Positions 1 to 5,806 of a stretch of DNA of 6,472 nt are shown here, piece by piece. The notes beneath the pieces are model-generated. The model was not told the DNA's origin. It saw only the letters and a list, made by a program, of their open reading frames with translations, and made no database searches. Position 1 is the first letter of the stretch. Each line of letters starts with the position of its first letter. This DNA comes from an uncultured Dorea sp. (lineage in GTDB: Bacteria > Bacillota > Clostridia > Lachnospirales > Lachnospiraceae), in contig CAQNVT010000156.1 in NCBI GenBank assembly GCA_948844705.1, positions 1 to 6,472 of the forward strand, in the 5' to 3' direction. The translations under genes and the position numbers were made by a program.

Positions 1-18
1 CGTGTGCTCTTCCGATCT
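1..18. other. Residual Illumina adapter sequence
   Basis: The first 18 bases, CGTGTGCTCTTCCGATCT, are identical to the 3' end of the standard Illumina TruSeq/Read 2 adapter. This is untrimmed library sequence at a contig edge and not part of the organism. The genuine sequence starts at about base 19, so the adapter marks an artificial break inside the pilin gene and nothing upstream can be inferred from it. Confidence 0.96.
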
Positions 19-620
19 ATGGCAAAAAGCCTTTGGAAGGAGCAAAATTCGGAATCTATACAGATAAAGAATGCAAGAATTTGTTTGATATCGTAGTAAC
101 AAATAAGGCTGGTGTCGCTACTTCAACGAGTGTTAAGGCTGGAAGTTATTGGATCCGAGAGATTGAAGCACCTAAAGGATATTCTTTGAATGATGAGATC
201 TTCCCGATAACTGTAGACTGGACCAATGCAACTGGTTCAATCACACGTACTGAAATTACGGAAACGAACTATAAATACACAACTGAGGCAAAAGATGCAG
301 CAACACAGCCGGCACAGACAGTTGGTTGGATTTATAAGGGAGTATTCTACAATGGTGCTAAACCACATGAAGATGCTCAGCCAGCATATGTAAAAGAGAT
401 GACAACAACTACTAGTGCAACAGAGACAGTTACAGAAGGAACTGCAGGAGATGGAACAGTAATAACATTAAAGGGTGAGAACGCTATTAAAAATACCAAG
501 CTTACATCTCTTCCATCAACTGGTGGTATCGGTACTACAATCTTTACCATCGGCGGATGTGCGATTATGATTATCGCAGCAGCATTATTCTTTGCAAGCC
601 GCAGAAAATCTGCTAAATAA
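19..620 (+). CDS. LPXTG-anchored SpaA/CnaB-type pilin, C-terminal part (5' truncated)
   Basis: This is the C-terminal part of a sortase-anchored pilin or adhesin. The frame is open to the adapter junction (G-K-K-P-L-E-G-A-K-F-G-I-Y), so the TTG at 33 is not a real start. LEGAKFGIY and the E-box WIREIEAPKGY are hallmarks of SpaA/CnaB-like domains that form internal Lys-Asn isopeptide bonds. The catalytic Glu would be the one in REIEAP and the Asn the one in AIKNTK; the partner Lys should lie upstream and is lost. The C-terminus is a classic sorting signal: LPSTGG, a hydrophobic helix and a basic tail, SRRKSAK. The two sortases that follow fit it as substrate. About 110 residues separate the E-box from the final strand, much longer than in a minimal CnaB domain, with a Thr-rich and aromatic insert between. 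Whether it is the shaft or a minor pilin cannot be told from this fragment. Confidence 0.9.
510..524 (+). other. Sortase sorting motif LPSTG in the pilin
   Basis: Codons CTT CCA TCA ACT GGT encode LPSTG. It is followed by a second Gly, about 20 hydrophobic residues and the positively charged SRRKSAK tail, which is the standard arrangement for cleavage between Thr and Gly by a sortase. The preceding NTK segment is the last strand of the CnaB-like domain. Confidence 0.93.
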
Positions 621-656
621 TTACAGAGATATTTAGAAGTATACTTACTTATTGGA

Positions 657-683
657 GCTCCGGGGCAATATTTGTCCCGGAGC
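657..683 (+). promoter_or_regulatory. Strong intergenic hairpin (attenuator or mRNA-processing/stability element)
   Basis: The 5' arm, GCTCCGGGGCAA (657-668), pairs with the 3' arm, TTTGTCCCGGAGC (from 672 to 683), giving a 12-bp stem with one G-U pair and a 3-base loop. The stem base is very GC-rich. It is followed by cagaaaagac and not a T-run, so it is not a canonical intrinsic terminator on either strand. Placed between an abundant structural gene and its sortase, it could act as a partial terminator or protect the 3' end of the pilin message and so set pilin-to-sortase stoichiometry. The role is inferred; the stem itself is read directly. Confidence 0.75.
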
Positions 684-713
684 AGAAAAGACAGGAAACA
701 TAGATACAACCAT

Positions 714-719
714 AAGGAG
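714..719 (+). promoter_or_regulatory. Ribosome binding site of the first sortase
   Basis: AAGGAG lies 7 bases before the ATG at 727. It decides the start in favour of 727 over the in-frame TTG at 652, and leaves a typical N-terminus: a short Lys-rich stretch followed by a transmembrane helix. Confidence 0.85.
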
Positions 720-726
720 AGTCCGG

Positions 727-1662
727 ATGAAGAAGAAAACAAGCAAAATTCTTATAGTCATTTTATTTATAGCCGGGTTGTCCTTGTTGCTGTATCCGTT
801 TGTGGCAAATCAATGGAATAATTACAGACAACAAAGACTGATGAGTAATTATGATCAGGTAGTGGCTGAGAAAGAAGCGGCCGGATTGCTTGATTATGAT
901 GAAGAGTGGAAAATGGCAACTGAATATAATAATGAACTGCTTCCAAGCATACTTCCAGATGCATTTGCGGATGCAGAAGCATCAAAAGAAGATTCTGCAT
1001 ATATGTCTTGCCTTAACATTGCAGATGACGGTATTATGGGAACTGTGGAAATCCCTAAAATTAAGATTAAACTCCCAATTTTTCATGGCACAGAGGAGGA
1101 AGTATTAGAGAAAGCGGCAGGACATTTGGAAGGGAGTTCGCTTCCGGTAGGCGGAGAGAATACTCATGCAGTCATTACTGCCCATAGGGGGCTTCCGAGT
1201 GCAGCATTGTTCACAGACCTTGATAAATTGAAAGAAGGAGATCATTTTTTGCTTCATGTATTAAATGATACGCTCTGCTATCAGGTGGATAAGATAACTG
1301 TAGTTGAGCCGGAGAATACAAATGATTTATCAGTGGTAGAGGGGATGGATCTTGTAACGCTTCTTACCTGTACGCCTTACGGAGTAAACAGTCACCGTAT
1401 GCTGGTTCGGGGCCACAGAGTTCCGTATGTTCCGGGAGTGGAAGACGAGAGCATACCGCTTAATAACATGAGCTTACATACCAATTATATACTTTGGATC
1501 GTAGTTGGATTGTTAATCACAGGTATATTTAGTTTCTTCTTATATAAAAGGGAGAAAAAGAGAGAGGCATTGAAGACTCAGGCTCAGTCCGCAGAAACAG
1601 CAGCGGCTGAGGAAGTGAATATAGAACCGGGAACGGATACCGGAGAGAAGCAAGAGGAGTAG
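727..1662 (+). CDS. srtC: Class C (pilus-type) sortase, first copy
   Basis: This is a 311-aa membrane transpeptidase that would cleave LPXTG-type signals and join pilin subunits on the outer membrane face. Catalytic residues are His153 in TAHRGLPSA, Cys215 in TLLTC and Arg224 in NSHRMLVRGHR. The two transmembrane segments, at about residues 6-26 and 253-273, together with the LFTDLDKL motif are typical of class C enzymes. The active-site lid region holds Asp78-Ala79-Phe80 where most class C enzymes have Asp-Pro-aromatic. After the second helix comes a basic stretch and then an acidic, Ala/Glu-rich tail of about 30 residues, predicted to be cytoplasmic. The start is ATG 727, supported by AAGGAG. 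The gene ends 2 bp before the second sortase, which is clearly a paralogue. Assignment to the upstream LPSTG pilin is by proximity. Confidence 0.93.
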   Translation: MKKKTSKILIVILFIAGLSLLLYPFVANQWNNYRQQRLMSNYDQVVAEKEAAGLLDYDEEWKMATEYNNELLPSILPDAFADAEASKEDSAYMSCLNIADDGIMGTVEIPKIKIKLPIFHGTEEEVLEKAAGHLEGSSLPVGGENTHAVITAHRGLPSAALFTDLDKLKEGDHFLLHVLNDTLCYQVDKITVVEPENTNDLSVVEGMDLVTLLTCTPYGVNSHRMLVRGHRVPYVPGVEDESIPLNNMSLHTNYILWIVVGLLITGIFSFFLYKREKKREALKTQAQSAETAAAEEVNIEPGTDTGEKQEE

Positions 1663-1664
1663 CT

Positions 1665-2591
1665 ATGAAAAGAAAGATATCCACATTTCTGTTTGGATTG
1701 CTGTTTCTCGTGGGATTCGGGATTCTGGCATATCCGACCATCTCGAATCAGTGGAATACCTATCGGCAGTCAAAGCTCATTTCCAATTATGATAATGTAG
1801 TTGCCGAGATGAGTGAAGAGGATTTTGAAGCAGAGTGGGAAGCAGCCAGAAGCTATAACCAGACATTTGACCAGAACAGTATCCGCACGGATGTATTTGG
1901 AATTGAGGAATCGGAAGATATCAAAGGCACCGAGTACTGGAAGGTGCTCAACGTAGCCGGAGACGGTATCATGGGGTACCTTACGATACCGAAGATCAAT
2001 GTTAGATTATCTATTTATCATGGGACAGACGAGGATGTGATCCAGACCGGAGTAGGACATCTGAACGGGACCAAGCTTCCGATCGGAGGGGAAAGTAACC
2101 ATAGTGTTCTGTCCGCGCACAGGGGACTTCCGAGTGCAAAGCTGTTTACTGATATAGACCAGTTGGAGAAGAAGGACAGATTTTATCTTCATATATTAAA
2201 TGAGGATCTGGCATATGAGGTGGATCAGATTCTTCCGATGATTGACAAGGATGATTATGATGCGCTGGAAGAGGCGATGAAGATTGAAGAAGGTCAGGAT
2301 TATGTGACCCTGTTTACCTGTACACCGTATGGTGTCAACAGCCATCGTCTGCTGGTACGGGGACACAGAGTCCCATATGACGGAGAGCTTGAGAGCACAC
2401 CGGTTGATTCCATGGTGCAGGCGATCCAGAACTATTATATGTTATATCTCCTGCTTGGCCTTGGAGTGACAATATTGGCGATCCTGATCATGCGCCGGAT
2501 CGCAAAGAAGAAGAGCATGAAGAAGGCAGATACAGAATCAAAAGCAGAGGCAGAGACGAAAACTGAGACAGAAACGAAAACTGAGACGTAA
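1665..2591 (+). CDS. srtC: Class C (pilus-type) sortase, second copy
   Basis: This is a 308-aa paralogue of the preceding sortase. Shared blocks include the N-terminal YP..xNQWNxYRQ region, the GDGIMG/TIPKI segment, AHRGLPSA (His152), TLFTC (Cys219) and the NSHRLLVRGHRVPY block (Arg228). It has transmembrane segments at about 6-25 and 257-276. The lid region has Asp76-Val77-Phe78 in place of the usual Asp-Pro-aromatic. The segment before the catalytic Cys is four residues longer than in the first copy and rich in Asp/Glu. The C-terminus ends in two exact ETKTET hexapeptides. The start ATG follows AGAGGAG (1653-1659) with a 5-base spacer and lies 2 bp after the stop of the first sortase, so the two are probably translationally coupled. 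The different substrate-facing regions suggest a division of labour, but the specificity is not visible here. Confidence 0.93.
   Translation: MKRKISTFLFGLLFLVGFGILAYPTISNQWNTYRQSKLISNYDNVVAEMSEEDFEAEWEAARSYNQTFDQNSIRTDVFGIEESEDIKGTEYWKVLNVAGDGIMGYLTIPKINVRLSIYHGTDEDVIQTGVGHLNGTKLPIGGESNHSVLSAHRGLPSAKLFTDIDQLEKKDRFYLHILNEDLAYEVDQILPMIDKDDYDALEEAMKIEEGQDYVTLFTCTPYGVNSHRLLVRGHRVPYDGELESTPVDSMVQAIQNYYMLYLLLGLGVTILAILIMRRIAKKKSMKKADTESKAEAETKTETETKTET
2553..2588 (+). repeat. Two-copy 18-bp tandem repeat in the sortase tail
   Basis: Bases 2553-2570 and 2571-2588 match at 16 of 18 positions and encode two exact ETKTET hexapeptides directly before the stop codon. The flanking codons (ESKAEAETKTET) show the same alternating Glu/Lys/Thr bias. 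It is a candidate slippage-prone site that could change tail length between strains. Confidence 0.85.
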
Positions 2592-2600
2592 GAACCGTGA

Positions 2601-2607
2601 GGAGGGA
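2601..2607 (+). promoter_or_regulatory. Ribosome binding site for a TTG start
   Basis: GGAGGGA stands 5 bases before TTG 2613. No ATG occurs at a suitable position before the signal peptide, so TTG is the most credible start of the next gene. Confidence 0.8.
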
Positions 2608-2612
2608 GAAAG

Positions 2613-3674
2613 TTGAAGATAAGCAGGAAAGGAAAAACCGGATGCGCATTGGTTTTGGCGGCGCTTATGACACTTACCGGGGTGTCGGTGAGTCAGACTT
2701 ATGCGGCGGATGCAGTTGATGTTAACAAGACGGATTGCAGTATTACGGTATCCGTGGATATCGTAGTCGCTGAGGAAGCTCAGGCCGGGCAGAATCAGAA
2801 ATATGTAGAGGATTTTAAGAAGATGAGTATCCCGGTGGCTCTTTACCGGGTTGCGGAAGTCGATGTGACCGGACAGAAGTATACGAATCTGGAACCGTTT
2901 GGAACTGTAAATTTTAGTGATATCAACAGCGATACGACAGCAAAGGAGTGGAAAACTAAGGCTGAGGATGCGGTAAAAGATCTGGAGAAAGCAACGCCGG
3001 TAGCTCAACAGAATACAGTAGACGGTGTTGCAGAGTTTAATAATCTGGCAACAGGCATGTACCTTGTAGTACCGGAAGAGACATATAATACGGATTATAC
3101 TACGAAATATACATTTACCCCGTATCTGACAGCTCTTCCAAGCAGTGAGTATACACTGACAGGACAGGGAAGCGATACTTGGGTTTATGAAACGACGATT
3201 GGTTTGAAGCCGGAGGCAGAGCCGCAGTTCGGTCACCTGGAGATCCGTAAGGAGCTGCTGAATTATAATGAGACGTTAGGACAGACAACATTCGTATTCA
3301 GCGTTGAAGCTATAGATGCGGACGGGAATCTGCTTTATGATTCGGAGAATAAGCCGGTATACAGCGAGGTAGTCAGCACGACTCACGAAGGACTGGCAGC
3401 CGAGACGGTAACCCTTGATAAGATCCCGGCGGGAGTTACGGTGAGAGTTACGGAGATTTATTCCGGCGCCAGCTATGAGATTGAAGGCGCTGTTTCACAG
3501 GATGTGCTGATATGGTCGGATGCGGCGGTCGGCCAGACGGTCGGGGGCACAGTGGTAGAGACTGCTGCAGTAACATTTGAAAACAAATACAACGGCGGAA
3601 ACCGGGGCGGTTATGGAGTAACGAATGAGTTTACCAGCGGAAACGAGGGCTGGGAATGGACATCAGGACAATAG
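2613..3674 (+). CDS. Secreted pilin-like protein with DUF7601/CnaB-like domain, no wall anchor
   Basis: This is a 353-aa exported protein with a TTG start and a typical Sec signal peptide (residues 1-31, cleavage near TYA-AD). Residues about 45-205 resemble the N-terminal region of Gram-positive pilins: an IPVALYRVAEVD segment, then NLATGMYLV, YLTALPSS and a WVYETTIGLKPE segment. Residues about 207-327 look like the DUF7601/CnaB-like fold, from HLEIRKEL to VTEIYSGASYE and VTFENKY. By analogy with CnaB domains, Lys213, Glu281 and Asn324 are candidates for an internal isopeptide bond. After that comes only a short Gly/Asn-rich tail ending EWTSGQ. There is no LPXTG, no hydrophobic helix and no room for one before the next gene, 18 bp on. 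It may be a non-anchored subunit or tip protein, or be held by partners. The domain assignment is from pattern memory and needs a profile search. Confidence 0.78.
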   Translation: MKISRKGKTGCALVLAALMTLTGVSVSQTYAADAVDVNKTDCSITVSVDIVVAEEAQAGQNQKYVEDFKKMSIPVALYRVAEVDVTGQKYTNLEPFGTVNFSDINSDTTAKEWKTKAEDAVKDLEKATPVAQQNTVDGVAEFNNLATGMYLVVPEETYNTDYTTKYTFTPYLTALPSSEYTLTGQGSDTWVYETTIGLKPEAEPQFGHLEIRKELLNYNETLGQTTFVFSVEAIDADGNLLYDSENKPVYSEVVSTTHEGLAAETVTLDKIPAGVTVRVTEIYSGASYEIEGAVSQDVLIWSDAAVGQTVGGTVVETAAVTFENKYNGGNRGGYGVTNEFTSGNEGWEWTSGQ

Positions 3675-3692
3675 AAAGGGGCTGCGACAGGA

Positions 3693-4268
3693 ATGAAGAT
3701 GATGAGAAAATATAAAAAAGTAGCTGCAATGTCGGCCGCGGCTCTTGGCCTTGTGGCAGCGTTGACGATCGAAAGCTCCATGGCGTATTTTACTACATAT
3801 GTGTCGGCCGAAGGCGGTCATGTAGTGAATATGGGTACAAGGACGGAGATTGAAGAAGATGTCAGCGAGATGACAAAGCACATTACACTGCTCAATACAT
3901 CAGACAGAGGAGACTGCTTTGTCCGTGTGAAAGTATTTTACGGGGCAGGCGTGACGGTTTCTTACGTTGATGTAGAAGGTAACGGCGACTGGTATGACGG
4001 AGGGGACGGATACTGGTATTACAGGCCGGTACTTCCGGTTGGCCAGAGGACGTCGCAGCTGGATGTAGCGATTGATACGACAGGGCTTGTGAAGCCGGGT
4101 GAGGATCCGGCGACGGCAACAGAATTTATCAAGGATAAATTCAATGTAGTTGTTGTTCAGGAGTGTACACCGGTGCTTTACAGGGAGAACGGCGAAACAT
4201 ACGCTAATTGGGATACGATTTATACCGATTATGAGGAGGTTATTACAGGAGAGGGGGATGGTAACTAA
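3693..4268 (+). CDS. TasA/camelysin-like protein with SipW-type signal peptide, first copy
   Basis: This is a 191-aa exported protein. The N-terminus has a basic stretch, a hydrophobic core and then ESSMAYFTTYVSAEGG, the pattern of SipW-dependent signal peptides as in Bacillus TasA, with cleavage expected after Ala31. The mature part has a strand-rich pattern of the TasA/camelysin kind: VVNMGTRTEIEE, then KHITLLNTSDRGDCFVRVKVF, an aromatic GYWYYRPVLPVG loop and an NVVVVQEC strand. TasA-family proteins assemble into extracellular fibres by donating a strand to the next subunit, so a fibre or accessory role is inferred. Two cysteines (75 and 158) could form a disulfide. The ATG at 3693 follows AGAAAGGGG (3673-3681) at 11 bases. 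The stop overlaps the next start (TAATG), which implies coupled translation with the second copy. Confidence 0.82.
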   Translation: MKMMRKYKKVAAMSAAALGLVAALTIESSMAYFTTYVSAEGGHVVNMGTRTEIEEDVSEMTKHITLLNTSDRGDCFVRVKVFYGAGVTVSYVDVEGNGDWYDGGDGYWYYRPVLPVGQRTSQLDVAIDTTGLVKPGEDPATATEFIKDKFNVVVVQECTPVLYRENGETYANWDTIYTDYEEVITGEGDGN

Positions 4269-5017
4269 TGAAAAAGATAAGTAGGGCATCCCGCAGCAGG
4301 AAAATAACATATATGCTCCTTGCGCTGGCAGTGATCTTGCTCCTTGGAAGCGCGGTAGGAAGCACCAGAGCGGCGCTTACCTATTACAGTGAGAACTATA
4401 CGGCGCAGATCCGTGTAGGACAGATCGGTGTAAGCCTTCTGGAAAATGGAAATACCATTACACGCCGTGATTACGACGGCGACAGATGGGTGGAAACAAG
4501 CGGCGCGCTGCTTGAGAACATGTTGGCCGATGAGAAGGACGGGAAGCTGGTTCTGAACAAGAAGTATACGGAGGAGCTTACCGTAGAGAACAGCGGAAGT
4601 ATTGATGAATATGTCCGCGTAAGGATTTATAAATACTGGACAAAAGGCGAAGGTGAGAACCAGAAGAAAGTAACGACCCTTTCACCGGATCTGATCAGGC
4701 TGAATCTGATCAACGGAGGTCAGTGGGTGAACCCGGAGCCGGATGCGAAGAATAAAGAGTGTATAGAGCTTTATTACAAGGGAATCCTTCCGTCGGGCAA
4801 GAAGACGGCGGCATTTGCAGACACGATCGCCATTGACGGACAGATCGCACAGGATGTTACGATAACAACGAAGGACAATATTATTACTACGACTTATAAA
4901 TATGATGGTGTAGAGTTCCATCTGGATGTAGAGGTGGATGCGGTGCAGACGCACAATGCTCAGGATGCGATTAAGAGCGCATGGGGTGTAGATGCGGCGG
5001 CTCTTGGAATTCTGTAA
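4268..5017 (+). CDS. TasA-like protein with SipW-type signal peptide, second copy
   Basis: This is a 249-aa exported protein. The signal peptide ends GSTRAALTYYSENYTAQIRV, again the SipW-type pattern (cleavage expected after Ala35), followed directly by the strand GQIGVSLLENG, as in TasA-like proteins. Other visible blocks are ELTVENSGSIDEYVRVRIYKYW, a YYKGILPSGKKT segment and the C-terminal VDAVQTHNAQDAIKSAWGVD, a recurrent ending among clostridial SipW-type proteins as I recall them. The mature protein is longer than the first copy and differs clearly in sequence, so the two are more likely distinct subunits than redundant copies. The ATG overlaps the preceding stop by one base, with the purine-rich AGGAGAGGGGG (4247-4257) as ribosome binding site. 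There is no anchor or membrane helix after the signal. Fibre formation is inferred from the family. Confidence 0.83.
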   Translation: MKKISRASRSRKITYMLLALAVILLLGSAVGSTRAALTYYSENYTAQIRVGQIGVSLLENGNTITRRDYDGDRWVETSGALLENMLADEKDGKLVLNKKYTEELTVENSGSIDEYVRVRIYKYWTKGEGENQKKVTTLSPDLIRLNLINGGQWVNPEPDAKNKECIELYYKGILPSGKKTAAFADTIAIDGQIAQDVTITTKDNIITTTYKYDGVEFHLDVEVDAVQTHNAQDAIKSAWGVDAAALGIL

Positions 5018-5022
5018 GGGGG
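5016..5022 (+). promoter_or_regulatory. Ribosome binding site of the anchored-protein gene
   Basis: AAGGGGG lies 9 bases before ATG 5032 and overlaps the stop of the preceding gene. It supports ATG 5032 over the in-frame ATG at 4981, which lies inside the preceding gene and would put 17 non-signal residues before the signal peptide. Confidence 0.75.
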
Positions 5023-5031
5023 AATGAGAGA

Positions 5032-5805
5032 ATGAAGAAAAGAATATTTGCGACATGCTTTGCGGCGCTTCTGGTTCTCGCCTCCTCTATGACGGCGTTT
5101 GCCGAGGACAGACAGGGTGAGTCCGGATGGCAGGTTACCTTTGACGGCAGACGAATGGAGAGTAATTTCTCCACGGCGAAGATCGACGAGCAGATAGGCG
5201 GGCTGCAGCCGGGAGATTCTATCGAACTTACGATTACGCTTCGTAATAACTATAACGGCAATGTGGACTGGTATATGAAGAACCAGGTGCTGGAGTCTCT
5301 GGAGGATGCGGGAAATGCAGCCGGCGGAGCTTACGATTATCTGCTGACTTATACCGATAAGGCAGGAGAGACTACAACACTTTACTCCAGTGACTATTTC
5401 GGAGGAGACGGAAGGATCAACGGCGTCGGCCTCCACGGAGCGACTACAACGCTTGATGATTATTTTTATCTTGACAGAATGACGAATAACGATACCGGAG
5501 TTGTAAAGCTTAAAGTAAGGCTGGAAGGTGAGACACAGGGAAATGTTTACCAGAATACTCTGGCGAGACTGCAGATGGATTTCGCGGTAGAGCTTCCGGG
5601 CGCTACGGGCAATCCGGGCTCGGGACGGGAATCGGTAAAGACTGGCGACCAGACAAAGATTCTGTTATATGTGATTCTTACACTTGTGGCAGGTATCGTG
5701 CTTCTGGCAACGGCAATGATAAGGCTTCGCCGTGACCGTGAGGAAGTACCGGCGGCTGCAGCGGAGGATACCACAGGAAAGACGGTAAGAAGGAGGCGGA
5801 AATAA
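5032..5805 (+). CDS. Secreted surface protein with variant SVKTGD sorting signal
   Basis: This is a 257-aa exported protein. It has a standard signal peptide (MKKRIF..., cleavage near AFA-ED), a mature part rich in short strands (SIELTITLRNNYNGNVDWYM, GAYDYLLTYTDKAG, TGVVKLKVRLEGE, ARLQMDFAVELPG), a short Gly/Pro/Ser linker, then SVKTGD at 201-206, a membrane helix at about 210-231 and a tail of about 25 residues. The ELTITLRNN pattern resembles the strands in TasA-like proteins, so it may be the wall-attached base of the fibre built by the two upstream genes. That is inference, as I recognise no named family. The sorting signal lacks the Leu-Pro of LPXTG. The tail is unusually long, with a run of Arg at its end (TVRRRRK), whereas classic sorting signals end within a few residues. 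It starts 14 bp after the second TasA-like gene and ends 1 bp before the MucBP gene. Confidence 0.8.
   Translation: MKKRIFATCFAALLVLASSMTAFAEDRQGESGWQVTFDGRRMESNFSTAKIDEQIGGLQPGDSIELTITLRNNYNGNVDWYMKNQVLESLEDAGNAAGGAYDYLLTYTDKAGETTTLYSSDYFGGDGRINGVGLHGATTTLDDYFYLDRMTNNDTGVVKLKVRLEGETQGNVYQNTLARLQMDFAVELPGATGNPGSGRESVKTGDQTKILLYVILTLVAGIVLLATAMIRLRRDREEVPAAAAEDTTGKTVRRRRK
5632..5646 (+). other. Variant sortase motif SVKTG
   Basis: TCG GTA AAG ACT GGC encodes SVKTG, followed by Asp, then a hydrophobic helix and basic residues RLRR. The TG pair, helix and positive charge fit a sorting signal, but Ser-Val replaces Leu-Pro. Either a relaxed-specificity sortase or an unlinked one would be needed, or the protein stays as a membrane-bound form. 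Confidence 0.6.
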
Positions 5806-5806
5806 T

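Larger units (their letters stand above)
621..726 (+). other. Pilin-sortase intergenic region (longest gap in the window)
   Basis: This is the only gap over 25 bp between genes. It contains the strong hairpin at 657-683 and the ribosome binding site of the first sortase. A TATACT at 640-645 resembles a -10 box, but I find no -35 element at proper spacing, so no promoter is called. An in-frame TTG at 652 would extend the sortase through the hairpin. It has no ribosome binding site, and the ATG at 727 is a far better start. Confidence 0.7.

Noticed and set aside
640..645. TATACT as a -10 promoter box for the sortase genes
   Set aside because: No -35-like hexamer is present at 16-18 bp upstream. 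A single hexamer is expected by chance in AT-rich DNA.
657..683. Hairpin as a canonical Rho-independent terminator
   Set aside because: The stem is followed by cagaaaagac and preceded on the other strand by mixed sequence, so there is no U-tract in either direction.
652..726. Upstream TTG start extending the first sortase by 25 residues
   Set aside because: There is no ribosome binding site before 652, and the extension would translate the hairpin and add residues before the membrane helix. ATG 727 has AAGGAG at 7 bases.
2538..3236. Long open frame on the minus strand (232 codons)
   Set aside because: It lies opposite a well-supported exported protein gene, has Cys/Arg/Leu-rich composition typical of antisense frames, and no recognisable domain.
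4981..5031. Upstream ATG start for the SVKTGD protein
   Set aside because: It lies inside the preceding gene and puts a Gly/Arg/Cys stretch before a normal signal peptide. ATG 5032 has a good ribosome binding site.
4960..5436. Minus-strand open frame of 158 codons
   Set aside because: It is antisense to the end of the second TasA-like gene and the anchored-protein gene, with no motif or ribosome binding site that I could see.
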